Positions 50,557-63,508 of a stretch of 64,000 nucleotides of DNA are shown here, one piece after another. The DNA comes from Ascidia mentula (Eukaryota; Chordata; Ascidiacea; Phlebobranchia; Ascidiidae), in assembly GCA_947561715.1 (NCBI GenBank), contig OX387202.1, positions 3,224,001-3,288,000 on the forward strand. Reading direction: 5' to 3'. Both the position numbers and the translations under genes were made by a program. The notes beneath the pieces were generated by a model, which had not been told where the DNA came from, did not search any database, and saw only the letters and a program-made list of their open reading frames with translations. Numbering within the stretch: position 1 is the stretch's first letter; each line of letters begins with the position of its first letter.

Positions 50557-53500
50557 ATGAGGCAGAAACAAAGAGATAATTTGCTGCGATTACGCGACAA
50601 AGGAGACTTAGAAGAAGTAGCGCAAGTTGAAAGACGTAACGCCAGCGAGATAACTAGCGATGGCGTCACAAAGACAGGGTGTAAATCTAAGACTGTAGAA
50701 AGCAGTTTCAAAAGACCACGTGTAAACAAAATATTAAAATGTTGCGAAGTATGACAAGCCGAAGTTACATTCTTTGGCAAAAACGCAAGTTACTCAGTAT
50801 GTGTATTAATGCTGAAAAGCCTCAAAACTTTAAACAAGAAGGCCAAAGCTATTACGCTGCTATACATTATGTGCAAACGTTTCGAACACGACTGCGTCCA
50901 TCATCGGTGCAATTTGAGAAAGAGTTGCAACTAAGAAAGCGCTAAAGTAGGCAGGCAACTGAACGGGAGAAACATAACAACACAAGAAAACTTGATTTAG
51001 GAGATTTAGAACTGATACGGGTCCTATAGTGTTTAATACAGATGATTGCATATAAATCTAACACTAAAAACAGGGATGGCGCCCTTAAACCATTGGAGCG
51101 TGCAATACTATAAATAAACTTTGTGGAATTTCAAATATTTTTGGAATTTCAGATAAAATAAATATATAGATAATTCAATTCAATATTTTAACGACTAAAT
51201 TTTAGTCAAAATAAAGCGGGTGCTTCGTAACGTGTATTTTTCTGAATGCGCGTCGTTGCCAGAAAACGCTTAATTGTTTCGAGACGCGCAGAAAAAGGCA
51301 ACACTAAAAGCAAAACTTATCACGCTTCAGTGAATTCAAGGGTGGCATCCGCCACATTACTCCCCCCAGAAGCGGGATGTTGTTTTTTTGGTCGCCCTCT
51401 TTTACGAGCTTGCCCAACAGGTACCGGTTTGGAGCAGTCAACAATAGCAGGTTTAAGGCGATCAATCGAAATGGTATGTTCAACACCTGAAATGTTTATC
51501 ACAAAATACTTTTCGTGACGAGCAGACACTTTAAAAGGACCATCATACGGTGGCGAAAGTGGGGGGCGATATCCATCTTTACGCACAAAAACATAGGTGC
51601 AATTGCGTAACGAAGGTGGCACAAATACACGAGTTCGACAATGGCGCGACATGGGCTGCGGTAATAATGTTTGAATCGCGCGACGAAGAGTTTGTACAAA
51701 CTCGGAATACTTGATAGACGTGTCTGCAGCAGCAGGAAAATCCCCAGGTTGGGAAATGGTTGAGCCGTAAACGAGTTCCGCGCTTGACGTGGTGAGATCT
51801 TCTTTTGGCATGTTACGTATGCCGAGCAGAACCCAGGGCAGCTCGTCAATCCAATTTGGATTAGCCGATCTAGCCATCAGGCTGCTTTTGAGTTGACGGT
51901 GAAATCGCTCCACTAATCCGTTAGCCTGTGGGTGGAACGCTGTAGTGCAGTGGTGTTTAATTCCCATGAGCTGGCAAATGTTCTTCCACAATTCAGATGT
52001 AAACTGCGGGCCTCTGTCAGACGATATTTCCGTTGGGATCCCGAAGCGGGCAATCCAATGAAATATAAACGCTCTTGCGCAAGTGACGGTTGTCGCATCA
52101 GACATTGGAATGGCTTCTGGCCATCGTGTAAAGCGGTCGACGATGGTAAGCAAGTATCTACTTCCTTGTGATGGCGGCAGAGGGCCAACAATATCAATAT
52201 TAACGTGGTAAAATCGCGCTTTGGGGATTTCATAACGATGAAGAGGAGAACGTACGTGTGTTTGGATCTTTGCACGTTGGCATTGCAAGCATTGCCGAGC
52301 CCACTCTGCAACTTGCTTGTTCAAACCATGCCACACAAACCTTGACGAAATCATTTTGCGTGTTGTTCTGATTGATGGATGGGCTAGACCATGAATAGCG
52401 TCGAACACCTTTCTTTGCCATGATTGCGGGATGATTGGTCTGCAAACACCAGTGGACATATCACATAAAAGTCTCACCTGTGAGGTGTCCATCACAACTT
52501 CCTTAATTTGTAAGTTGGATACGGCAGTGCGGTAAGCTTGTACTTCGGGAACATGCTGCGCTTTGGCAAGAGCAATGTGATCCAAATTGATTGCAGGATT
52601 TTCAATGGAGCCAATCACTGCTCTGGATAAGGTATCAGCAACACAATTGTATTTACCTTGTACATGGCGAAGGTCCGTTGTATATTCGGATATGGCGGAC
52701 AAGTGGCGCTGTTGTCTTGCTGACCATGGATCCGATGCCCTTTGTAACGCAAAAGTCAACGGTTTGTGGTCGGTGTAGAGGGTAAATATGCGGCCCTCTA
52801 GGAAGTATCGCAAATGACGAATAGCCAGATGAGCCGCCAGCAACTCTCGGTCGAAAGCGCTGTATTTCATCTCGTTAGCACGCAAATGACGGCTAAAAAA
52901 TGCAAGAGGTTTCCAAACCCCGTTTATATGCTGTTCAAGCACCGCTCCTACAGCCCTATCGGATGCATCAACAGTCAGGGCGACTGTGGCATCAGGATGT
53001 GGGTGATTAAGTTTGGTTGCATTTACCAGTGCAAGTTTTGCTGCGTCAAAAGCACATTGCAAATCACGAGACCACTGCAGCTGAGCATTCCTTTTTGACT
53101 TGGAATTATAAATGGGGAACATGATACTTGCGGCAGAAGGAATAAATCTGTGATAAAAGTTTATCATTCCAGCAAATCTCTGCAAACCTTTAACCGTGGT
53201 GGGCCGAGGAAATTTTTCTATGACTTCCACTTTACTGGGCAAAGGTTTTGCGCCTTCGGCATCAACCAAATGACCTAGAAACTGGATTTGTTTTTTTCCA
53301 AAAACACATTTGTTTAAGTTGATTAAAAGGCCGCATTCCTGCAGGCGGCGGAAAAGCTGTTCTAGGTGTAATTTATGTTGACTTGGGGAACTGCTGGCCA
53401 CCAGTATGTCGTCCAGGTAAACAAAAACAAATGGTAAAGATTGACATACCTGGTCCATAAGCCGTTGAAAAGTCTGGGCTGCATTTTTCAGACCAAAAGG

Positions 53501-55358
53501 CATTCTTAAGAATTCAAACAGTCCAAACGGAGTTATGATAGCAGTTTTTTGGATGTCTTTCTCGGCAACAGGGACCTGGTGGTAGCCCCGAACTAGGTCG
53601 ATCTTCGAAAATATCGTGGAGCCGGACAACCGCGATGTGAAGTCTTGGATGTGCGGAATGCTGTAGCGATCTGGCTGAAAGCAAAAACTTATCACGCTTC
53701 AGTGAATTCAAGGGTGGCATCCGCCACAATTTTCTCTTTCTTAAGCTAAAAATCGTGGTTATTCCCCTGCGGGGAGTTTTTCAGCGATAAAAGGAGTTGA
53801 AGAAAGAAAAGTTTAAAATTTTCTCTGATTCCATGGTTCGTATAATGAATAACCTCAAGGGGTTTCTCGAAATTGTTGATTAAACTCTTGATCTAAGGAC
53901 AGCTTTGGAAAGATATCGCAAAAATATGGCAAGTGTTTGTCTAGAGCAGGAAACTCTTTGCCGCGGACCTCTGATGTGAATTTGTGAATATTTTTTTTGT
54001 CGGGCATATTTTTAAGTTTTTTGCATATGCAGAACGGCAAATCTTATTAGCAGCAACTCGACAGACTGTAAGTTTGAAAAACAATAATTGACAAAATTGA
54101 GCAACAACTGCAAAGTTCCCAAAGCTCTGCAGCAATTTTACACAAGATAAGTTTGATATCCTGCCATATCTTCACATACGTCCTATGCAGACCCCAGTCT
54201 GAAACCTTGGTCTAGCACCTTTTTAATAACCTGCTTCATTATTACCTTACAAAAATATTTTTGGTAAAATCTCTGTGATCTTTGTTATAGCAAAGTTTCA
54301 ACTGAGTGCGAATTTGAAATGTTTATATTGTGTTACATAAACATGAAAAAATGAATACGTATTACGTTTCAGAAAGTTACAGTCATGGGTAACAGAAAGA
54401 CATGACAGGAAGCAAAGTCAACTAACCACAAAAGAAGAACCAAAAGTTGAAAAAAATGGAAAGCTCCAAAAAGAAATAGAAAGTGTCGACAGCATGCTTC
54501 AAAAAGCTAAATTAATTCGAGAAACTGGTGGAGAATCATCAAAACGTTCCTCTTCTACCCCAACCCAGTCAACAAAACAAGAATGCAGATTATGCATGAG
54601 AGGAAACTGCCCCAAGCATGAAATGTTTATGGTAAAAACAAACAAAATTATTGAAAAGTATTGTAGGACAAAAATCAGGGTTGGGACGAAATCAAAAACT
54701 GGGGTTGTGTCAGAAGGAACAAGAATTTCATCTGCTGGAAAGAATCGACATACCTCAGTCTTAGAACAAAAAACAATCCGGGAAAAGAAGAAAGAAATTG
54801 TGAATTTAAAAATACATAGAGTGCCCTCTGCAGTTTTAAGTCGTCAAAGTAAGTAACTCCCTTAACAAGTATCAAAAGCTGAAACTAATGCAGGCAAAAT
54901 TAAAAGTTGCCTCAGATTATTTATGTGACCCTATATGCTCTGAGGAAAGCATGTCTATATCAGCTCTGTATAGCAGGAAGCAAAAGGTGAATCTCATCAC
55001 GAGCGATGCAGCATTAACTAATATAAACATAATTTCAAAGAAATTGCACAATCTCAGAGCTGTCTTAAATAACAAAGAATCGCTGTCCAGATACCAAGAC
55101 ACTGGTGCAAAACTGTAGTTTGAGCACAAGCCGTACAAACAAGTTGCAGACTGCCTTGACAGAATTTTAACACAGTTTAATGATGTTAGGAATGCCATAA
55201 TACTCCGTCAAAAACATCCAACTACTGAAGGGCCTGCAGTTCCTACCGACATTTTTTCGAGTCCTTTTCATCTTACATTTAAACATAAGAGTGAAGTTGT
55301 AACTTTGTATCGAGCTGAAAGTGACTTTAAATTGGAATTTTATACTTTCAACATTTAA
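50557..55358 (+). CDS. Unrecognised host gene, exons split by a retroelement
   Basis: Likely coding pieces: 50557-50748 ([20 protein letters not shown], ending near a GTATGA donor); about 50798-50945 ([21 protein letters not shown]); 54373-54848 ([17 protein letters not shown], a helical [19 protein letters not shown] and a CRLCMRGNC cysteine pair, ending at GTAAGT); and about 54879-55358 ([20 protein letters not shown]) with one in-frame TAG at about 55116. The proteins are charged and helical, without signal or membrane segments. There is a faint resemblance to the centriolar protein TEDC2 in the ELE...L.KA..IR pattern, too weak to name it. Phases of the last junction do not agree, so this may be a decaying gene. 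A gypsy fragment lies between the second and third pieces. Confidence 0.4.
51213..53728 (-). mobile_element. Second Ty3/gypsy family, incomplete fossil, unit 2 only
   Basis: A minus-strand frame of 791 codons (51320-53695) covers reverse transcriptase (YLDDILVAS), RNase H, the zinc-binding HHCC region, integrase core and a C-terminal tail. It is a different family from the intron 9 element. A short direct repeat of LTR sequence (TGTGGCGGATGCC...) stands at both ends, near 51355 and 53728, with a purine-rich tract beside the inner one. The element is incomplete, with about one large break. It is absent from the matching place in unit 1 (about 22650). No clean target duplication was found; the left border is approximate. 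Confidence 0.82.
53729..54372. other. Intron-like sequence with a minus-strand open frame
   Basis: Matches 22650-23287 in unit 1. The minus strand 53855-54040 reads [15 protein letters not shown] and [16 protein letters not shown], which looks protein-like, perhaps an old transposase or gene fragment. The frame is not kept in unit 1. Not recognised. Confidence 0.25.
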
Positions 55359-55384
55359 AGGACAGATTAATGTGACCTTAATTC

Positions 55385-55690
55385 CAATGCTTCTCGGTCA
55401 ACAACCATGAATGTACGGGAACATTCGACATCATGTTTTTATGTTTGGCTTAAGATGTACAGCACTTAAGACACATGTTCAAAATGTCTTTATCAATACT
55501 GGGCCAGTGCACCACCGTTCCAGCCAGTTGTTTTATGGGCAGCATGCGAAATGCCCGAGATGCAGAATAACGTAGTTTAGTTGGAACCACGATGAGACCA
55601 AAAACAAAGTTCTTCGTGTTCAATCTTTTAACCGAAAGGTAGCAGCTGGGTCTACAATTATCTTTGTTTAATGAATCAACTCAATATCGA
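55385..55690 (-). mobile_element. Old gypsy-related fragment (integrase zinc region)
   Basis: Diverged match to 15150-15370 and 43382-43600, the HHCC and linker region of the intron 9 gypsy element. Heavily decayed and older than the other copies. Confidence 0.5.
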
Positions 55691-56207
55691 CTCTGAAGTT
55701 GGAAGCTGCCATCAACTGTTAGTACTCCGAGCTGAAGGCAACGGTTGCCAGAGCATGAAGTTAGATTCTTAACGTTATACCCCAAGGGAGGGCAAATTCA
55801 CACAGTAGGGGACAAGTTACATCACATCAAAATCCAAGTAAGTAGTGGTGATGGACTTAACCCTGAATATATTAAAATGGAGGCCATTTTATCCCAAAAC
55901 CTTCAAATGTGGTTGTTAGTCGTAATGTTGTGTTTTTATTATTCTGGACGCAATGTTAAGTGATCATCAATACAGGCAAACTACTTCGAACTTTTGGTAA
56001 TCTGATAACCGTCATACTCTGGAAAAACAAACTATCGGTAAGACGCCTTCCCGTGCTCCAGCCAGCTTTACAAAACCAGATACAACAACAACAATCCATT
56101 AATATACATGTGTGTGTGAGACCAAATCAACCGATGGGAAAGAGTGTTTGGCAACTTGCTACCTCTGTGCACATCTTTTAGTTTGGACGAAAAGTAAAAT
56201 TTAGATT

Positions 56208-56543
56208 ATGGCTACCACAGTTTTCGCCTGTGCATCGACGCGCACTATTGTCTTTCTCGTGTTGCGGTTGCCGCCTCATGAACGGGTGTTTTGGTTGATT
56301 GGCCGGTGCAAAGAGTGCTGTGTGTATGACCCGTTAGTCTTGAAATGGGCGTCGTGCTGTATGGTTGTTTTTAGTGTTGCCAAACAAGTAGTTTGTATTG
56401 GAGGGTTTATTGGCGTTCACTGGTATTGTATGTACGTTTTATCGTCGTTTTTAGTTCGTTTATTAAAGAGACGCCTATTTAGTGAAACCAGTGTGGGGTA
56501 TTCTGGCTTTAGTTGGAGAGGCAGCGTTGGGTTGCCGAAATAA
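56208..56543 (+). other. 111-codon hydrophobic open frame, unknown
   Basis: MATTVFACASTRTIVFLVL, then cysteine-rich hydrophobic stretches (RCKECCVYD, FSVAKQVVCIGG) and a basic end. It is unique in the window and starts with ATG. No family, splice or regulatory context supports it, so it may be chance. Confidence 0.2.
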
Positions 56544-58033
56544 CTCCGTGACACTACAAATGTTTATATTTTCAACAAAACTTCATCCACATTTGTAAGT
56601 TATACCGGACAACCACCAGGACATGGCGAATTGATAGAAAATGTTCGTGAAGTGTTTGTGGATATATTAAACGTTGTATCTTTATTTTGTAACAATGAAC
56701 GAACATAATAAGTTGTGAAAGTTTAAAATAACTATATTCACGAAAAGGTTTTGTTCTCTGGTCTTACTTAACCTGGCCGCCATCAAGTAGCGAAGTGGAT
56801 TTTGTGTCAACACACCGGTGGCAACTCCATTTGCCCCAAACCACACCACCCACATTCCTTCACGCCTCACTACAAACTTGTATTGACTTCACGCTCAGCG
56901 CCAACGAAGCATTTTCCCATTTTTTGCAGTTTTGTGTCGTGATCTCAGTTGTGTTGCCACAGTTCTATAGGATGTTAAGTGATTGTAGTCATCTTATTAA
57001 CATTTAACATGACATGAAAGAGTTTATTGTTTGGTATCTGAATAATTGCGTGTGCAAGAGTTTGTGTCAAGGAAGGTGATTAGGAGGAAAAGCAACGCAT
57101 AAGTTCTTTAACATTAGCGATCGTTTATCCATCTTCTTCCAGTTTTTTACATATTGAGTTGATTCATCTCAATTGAGTGCCAACCATTGGTTTTCAGCTA
57201 AATTTAATGTGCATAAATTACATTAAGTTCAACTGCGTCTTGTTCCATTACCAACCCAAACACAGCGGTCACAGAAAGCCAGAATTAATGTAGAAATTTA
57301 TGAACTCTGGTAAACGAACGCACGCACAGATATATGAAAAACCGACTTCCCTTGACTGGATGTATTTTGACACGCCGTGTTTCTGATCGCTCCTATTAAT
57401 GACGTCATTCATTACGCCAGGTCTGATTGCTTGGTCGGAAATTCAAAGGTTTCCAGCAACTTCGAGAAGATATATAGCAAGTCACAGTTGCGTCGTGATT
57501 ACTGCTTGGAGTTTGCTCGGGTCTGTGTAGTTGGAAACGCAACGTTATCAAGTTCAGATCAAGCTTGAATTGCTACTGAACGTGGTTAAGTCACTCATGT
57601 TTTGCTTAGACAAATTGTGACTGGTAGAGTTGAAGGTGAAACAAAGATTAAACCAAGTAGAGATGCCAGATGTATTTTGCGATAGATAACTCGCCTGCAA
57701 AACACGCTTACAAAGATATGTTTGTTTCTTTGTTTTCAGAAAACAATTATCATAAACAAATATCCTTGACAGTAACGTAACATTGGTTAACAGTTTAAGG
57801 TTGTATTTTGCGTAACTTTGCTTTAAATTTGACATTATTATTATTATATTTGATTCATCTACGCAGCATAAACGTGTATTGATATTCTCCAGGAAATCTC
57901 AGTAAATCTTTTGTAATTTACATGTAGTTGTTAATTAGGTAATATTTGTGCAAATTTAACTTTGACGTTTACTTGGTTAATTTTCATGTGATGACTGGGA
58001 AACTATTTACAGATTTTCAAAGTCAAGCTTGTG
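56544..58033. other. Intergenic stretch before the collagen-head FReD gene
   Basis: No gene or repeat is recognised. It must contain the promoter of the gene at 58034, but no clear TATA box is evident. Confidence 0.35.
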
Positions 58034-61000
58034 ATGAAGTTAATTTTGTTTAGTTTTTTATTTGTCGGCCATCTTGTCATAACTCACCAACAACAAGTAT
58101 GCAGAGTTGTTTGTGATGGACAAGAACAAGGATCAGAGATAGAACATTCCGGCTTGAAAGGTGCCAGAGGAGAGACTGGAAGACCAGGAAAGATGGGACC
58201 ACGTGGACCTCAAGGTCGTCGAGGTCGAAAGGGAGACCAAGGAGCAGTGGCTGGCAAAGAAGATTTACTGAGACTTGTTACGGGTATGCGATCTTTTCTA
58301 AACATTTTTCGACATAATTTATTGTTTAGTGGGTATAGGGAAACTTGTAAAACTCTACCACCATATTTGACAGGGCAGAATAGATAGATATTTGATACAA
58401 ACGAAGCCGTACAACAAATCACCTACACGGTGAACTGTCATAAAATCACAATAAGTAAATTCATAAAAAATTTTTTTACAGAGTTTTAGAACAGAGTGGA
58501 TCAACTGCAAGGTCAACTGAGTAACACATCTAACAGTTGAGTTTTGTTTTACTTTATTTAAATATAAACCTCACACACGTGTCAAATTCCGAACACCTTT
58601 GCCCGTAACTCACGTCAGTGTGCTGAGTGGATACCCGCGTGTTCACTAATCACGTATAGTGTGCTGAGGAAAGACGGTTTACTCCACAAACTATTTACAA
58701 ATCAATTGTCTTGGCTTGATTTTGTCTTTATTTGTCGGGAATATTATGTAATTAATTGATCAGCATCGAATGATGTGACATAACGAGTGGTTACGTGTGT
58801 TGGCAAACTAAACATATACGTCGAATAAGAGAGGGTTCCATCTGGCACCGGTATATTCTGGTCATAATGCAAGTCGTGCAAATATTGTGGGGTTCTCAAC
58901 ACCTACTTGCGTGTGAATAAGTTTAACTCAATAGTTTAGCTGATGTAATAAGTTTTAACCGTCTGCAGATTTCCAGAATCTCATGTACACTGTTTTGCCG
59001 GTTTCCTGTAAAACTTCATATCTTGAAGGTAAGGTCCAACATCTCACATCTGGAGAAGAAGTTTACTGTGAAGATGGCTGGCAGGTATACATACTGTGGT
59101 AAATAATATTAACACAGGGATGGGCAATCCTTGGCATCAGCGCTAAGTTGGGTAAGCGAGGTGATTATGCACGCCAAGTAATATACGATTTCCCACTACA
59201 ATACTTAACTATACACCCGGGATTGTGTTGTTTATAAAGGTCAGGAAATTACACATGAAAGTGAAAAGTCATATATTGAGATGGAGGTCATCTTACTTTT
59301 TTAGAACTCTTTACCTAAAGTCTGTGTCAAGACTTGTAATTGATAAATACCAGGTGTTCCAGCGTCGTTATGATGGATCTGTGAGTTTCGATAGAGATTG
59401 GGTGGATTACAAGAACGGTTTTGGGGATCTATCAACAGATTTTTGGATGGGTTTGTATTCCAATAAAGCAATCATCAAGGTCTCACAAGTTTTATACAAA
59501 TATATGGTGTAAAACTTTGAATAATAGTTTGTTGTAAGTTGAATGCATTTACTCAACATGTACTGACAGGGTGTAATAACTTTTATGCACCAAGCAAAAC
59601 GTTTCAACACGCCACGTAACAATCCTAGAGACAATATAGCTGGATCAGTCAATCCAATTTAAATTCCAGTGTATTCAGCAATATAACGACAACGAACAAT
59701 TTTTTTCAGGTTTGGAGAAACTGCATCAAATCACCAGTGCGTCCACTAGATGTCGCCTTCGTGTTGACCTTCAGGACTTTTCCGGAGGTCAAGGTTTTGC
59801 CGAGTATAGGTAAGACTATGACGTATTTAACGTTTTCAATTTAATCCATTTATACCAACGATAATTTACGCGATGCTGATAGGTCGACAATTGGTGGCAT
59901 CAACTTAGTCAATATTAGTGTTGTGTCCCGCATCGATATATAGGACAAAAAGAATATTTTATTCTCAAGCTAACACTCATGCATACTCCAGTGTTTGAAA
60001 TTTAAATTTTCTACCCAATATGCTTGGCTTTCAATGTTTTAAATGAGGGTACAAAAACAACAACATGACCATAAGCAACAAGCCAATGTAAATGCATTGA
60101 TTCAAAACAAACAATTTTCCGTTAGTATTTAAATTACTTCGCATTAAATTGAAAATTATGACATTGTTGTTTTCAGTAATTTCAGCATTGGCGATGAAGG
60201 AAGTTCTTACATGATTACTATATCCGGGTATTCGGGGAATATCGGAGATTCCATGAGTGGGTAGCACAGTCTAAACGGGATGAGATTTTCAACACGCAAC
60301 AGAGACCATGACACGTGAGTAATAATGATACAACGTGTCGGATTATATTGCTGTTTTACTAAAGAAGGAAAGGGAGATGTATTGGAAACATTGAAATGCA
60401 TTTCCTCAAAGTTGATTTTCGTTGACATAGTTAACCGCCTATCCTACATCAACAATTGTAAAAATCAATTGCTCAGAAATAGGGGGTTGCGTTAAAGCTT
60501 TAATCAAACACAAGTTTTAACTGAGTTTAAACAAGTTGTAACACAGAGTTGTTGACATATAACTTAATTATAATTGCAGGTGGCGAGGAGATAATTGACC
60601 AGAGGGATGTTAGTTGACAAAAAAAAAATCGCCAGTTAACAAAAGTTTGAACGCGCGTGACTCGGCCGCCTAACGAGGTAGCGACTTACTTTTTTCACAC
60701 AAAGATAGATCACAGGCTGAACTTTCCAACGAAAGAAAAATCAAAAAAAAATTCGTATTAATATTCGAATATGAATATGATATGTATTTTTCAGGTTGGT
60801 CGCTGGGTTGTTTGTGGCCTATTTGGCTCAAACACCAAGTCATCTGTGTACCTCCTCGTGGTGCGACTGGAAGCAGCTTCGGCTGACCAAACACAGAGGC
60901 GATTTTTGAAAATATGGGGGTTATGGTTAATATTCTTCAAATTTGAGAGGGCGCGCGTTTTTTCTCGCGAAAAAGTTTACTATTTTTAGATAGTACAGAC

Positions 61001-61781
61001 ACCAAAGAATATCTACCCTTAAGGATTCCAGCGGGAATCGATGTTTACTTATGGTTATGACATAGCAAACATATCATATTCATATTCGAATATTAATGCA
61101 AATTTTTTTTTGATTTTTCTTTCGTTGGAAAGATCAGCCTGTGATCTATCTTTGTGTGAAAAAAGTAAGTCGCTGGCTTTTAAGATGGCAGAGGTACAAC
61201 CGTTCAAACTTTTGTTAACTGGCGATTTTTTTTGTTACCTTTCGCGGCGAGCGCAGAGCGTTGAAAAATGTGGGGGTTATGATTAATATTCTTCAAATTT
61301 GAGAGGGCGCGCGTTTTTTCTCGCGAAAAAGTTTACTATTTTTAGATAGTACAGACACCAAGGATATCTACCCTTAAGGATTCCAGCGGGAATCGATGTT
61401 TACTTATGGTTATGACATAGCAAACATATCATATTCATATTCGAATATTAATGCAAATTTTTTTTGATTTTTCTTTCGTTGGAAAGATCAGCCTGTGATC
61501 TATCTTTGTGTGAAAAAAGTAAGTCGCTACCTCGTAAGGCGGCCGAGTCACGTCCGTTTAAACTTTTGTTAACTGGCGATTTTTTTTTTTTCAACTAACA
61601 TCCCTCTGGTGATAATTGTACTAATCATGGTGGAGGTTGGTGGTATCGTCATTGTTCAAGCGCCCTACTCAATGGTCCGTGGCCGAGAACTTCTACTAGT
61701 CGGTACGCTATGAGTTGGATGACCTGGAAGGACGGTTATGGAAAAATTAGCAAGTCGAAGATGAAAGTGAAATGCGAATGA
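58034..61781 (+). pseudogene. Collagen-head FReD gene D, broken
   Basis: Exons: 58034-58283 (signal peptide MKLILFSFLFVGHLVITHQQ, CRVVCDG, then about eleven G-X-Y triplets), stalk 58482-58535, FReD exon 1 58969-59084, exon 2 59354-59450, exon 3 59710-59809, exon 4 60177-60314, exon 5 60580-60597 continuing at 61619-61781. Phases agree throughout, and this is the only copy with all FReD exons next to a stalk exon. Three lesions: TAG in the stalk exon (58487-58489; the exon is symmetric and could be skipped), TAG in FReD exon 4 (about 60262-60264), and a 1-kb DNA transposon inside exon 5. The ancestral product would be a secreted collagenous FReD protein. It lacks the gypsy element in the exon 3-4 intron, so it preserves the empty site. 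Confidence 0.8.
60598..61610. mobile_element. Non-autonomous DNA transposon in FReD exon 5 of gene D
   Basis: Terminal inverted repeats of about 190 bp beginning ACCAGAGGGATGTTAGTTGA are flanked by a perfect 8-bp duplication GATAATTG (60590-60597 and 61611-61618). The right half is tandemly duplicated inside (about 60908-61260 and 61264-61610, period about 356), so the right terminus occurs twice. No transposase is present. An 8-bp duplication fits hAT, P or Merlin; the ACCAG terminus does not decide between them. Confidence 0.9.
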
Positions 61782-62260
61782 ATGTTGGGGAGGTTTAAAG
61801 TGACGGAAATTAACATTGCGTCGTTAGTTACCATGGCAACATTGTGATGATTTAGAATTATTTACAGACATTGAAATTACTTTCACCCGTTTTAAAAATG
61901 GCTTCAAATCGTAAATACGAAAATCATTGTATCAAACCGTATTTAATCCACAAATCATTTTTTTGTGTTAAAAGCAAAAACTATACATTTGCATTATTGT
62001 TATTGTCATGGTATTATTACCAAAGCATTTCGTGCGTTTCGCCTACCACGTTTTCACAGAATTATGTCAACGTGTCAATTAGATATTGACAACATATTCC
62101 GTTTTGTCATTCCTTGTATATCACGTCGTTGTTGTAATATTGCATGCAACCGTTTCCATGCTTTATGTTGATAATCCATGTAAATATAAACATTGATCCA
62201 TCAGATTTGACAGTTCAGTTTGACTTTCTCTGATAAAACCCCAAAATGCATTGACGCCAA
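61782..62260. other. 3' flank of gene D
   Basis: Homologous to 19634-20600 downstream of the LCCL gene, which shows that gene D and the LCCL gene tail come from one ancestral 3' end. No gene. Confidence 0.5.
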
Positions 62261-63044
62261 TTTACAGCGACCAGTTTTCCCAATGCACAACCGCTGCACC
62301 CACGGCAGGGAATGCTGCACCCTGGTGTCGAGCTTATCAGGCGCTTTAACGTTTCCGAAAGTCCAAAAACCTAGAGTCGAATGGAAGAGATACGACTTTA
62401 CAGGGGACTTCAACACAATATATTGTCATAACATTATGAACTGTTGTCATTGATACACAGACAAAACATGCTGATGATTGATAATAAAACAAACATGGTG
62501 AACTTTTCAACCTGAACTTTGATCTAACGCGGAGTTGCCACCACCGACTTGCAAAAGGTCTACGTCATATGGCTTACGGCTGAAGCCAGACATTGGAGCC
62601 ACGCGGTTAACAGAAAGCAAACGCAAAGGCTCGTTTGCAAAACACCGATAAATAAACATGAGGAAAGGCCTCAGACCTGGTGTTGATTTACAAATCGACG
62701 TCGGTATCTGCGGCCATAAAAACACAATATGCAGAAAAATCAAACATTCTAAATTAATTGGTGGCGTGAAAAATGTTTCGCAGAACTAATTCAGGCAAGA
62801 TGTAACTGATCACAAAACATGCTCCAGAGCATCACTGGTCTGTAACAAATAGTTGTGCGGTGGCTGTTGTTTAGTTGAATTGTAAGAAGGTGTGTTAGCA
62901 ATAATACACAGTAAGTGTTAATGCAGAAATGGCAAGGATCGATATGCCCAATTTAAACAACTTCCAGCCATGCGACCTGAATGAAATTCTTTATTCTGTT
63001 GAACAAATTTCAAACCACCAATGTCGTCAGTAAATAATATTAAG
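62261..63044. other. Intergenic stretch, nothing recognised
   Basis: Short open frames on both strands (62220-62453 plus, 62507-62743 minus) show no family features. No repeat relation to the rest of the window was noticed. Confidence 0.35.
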
Positions 63045-63052
63045 GGTTAGTG

Positions 63053-63278
63053 CAGTGATTCCCAACCTTTTTGTGGTTCCTTCCCATTTGAGGGTAAAAC
63101 AATTTCGACGCGTTGTTCAACCACTTAGTTGATTGTTACAAAGTAACCTAGGGGATGAAGTAACAAATATTTTGAGATCACTTACGATTTTTTCAATTCA
63201 AACTTGATCCGAAAATTACGGAAAGGTGCTCGCGTACCACCTGGAATGCGGTCGCGTACCACTGGTTGGGAAACTCTG
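63053..63278. mobile_element. hAT-like MITE
   Basis: CAGTGATTCCCAACC ... GGTTGGGAAACTCTG ends are flanked by GGTTAGTG (63045-63052) and GGTTAATG (63279-63286), an 8-bp duplication with one change. Same family as the outer element at 29797-30614. Confidence 0.8.
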
Positions 63279-63508
63279 GGTTAATGGCATCGCAACCAAG
63301 CTGAAACAACCATTTTCCCCGGCCAGTCATTGCGATATTTAAATAAATCAAGTTGCCGGTGATATTTTAACTCACGATCATGAGCTAATCAGGACCAACG
63401 TTCTTCCGACTAAGCTGAGGTAGCTTGCTTGTTTTTCGGGATATTGTGGCCAAGTTACACTAGTGCGATAGCGCACAACTCGCCAGGCGACACTTTCATA
63501 TACATAGG

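Noticed and set aside
57377-57835. Short frames on both strands
   Set aside because: No domain, signal or conserved copy elsewhere in the window.
60771-61286. Open frames of 72 and 81 codons
   Set aside because: They lie inside the non-autonomous DNA transposon, overlap its internal duplication and match no transposase.
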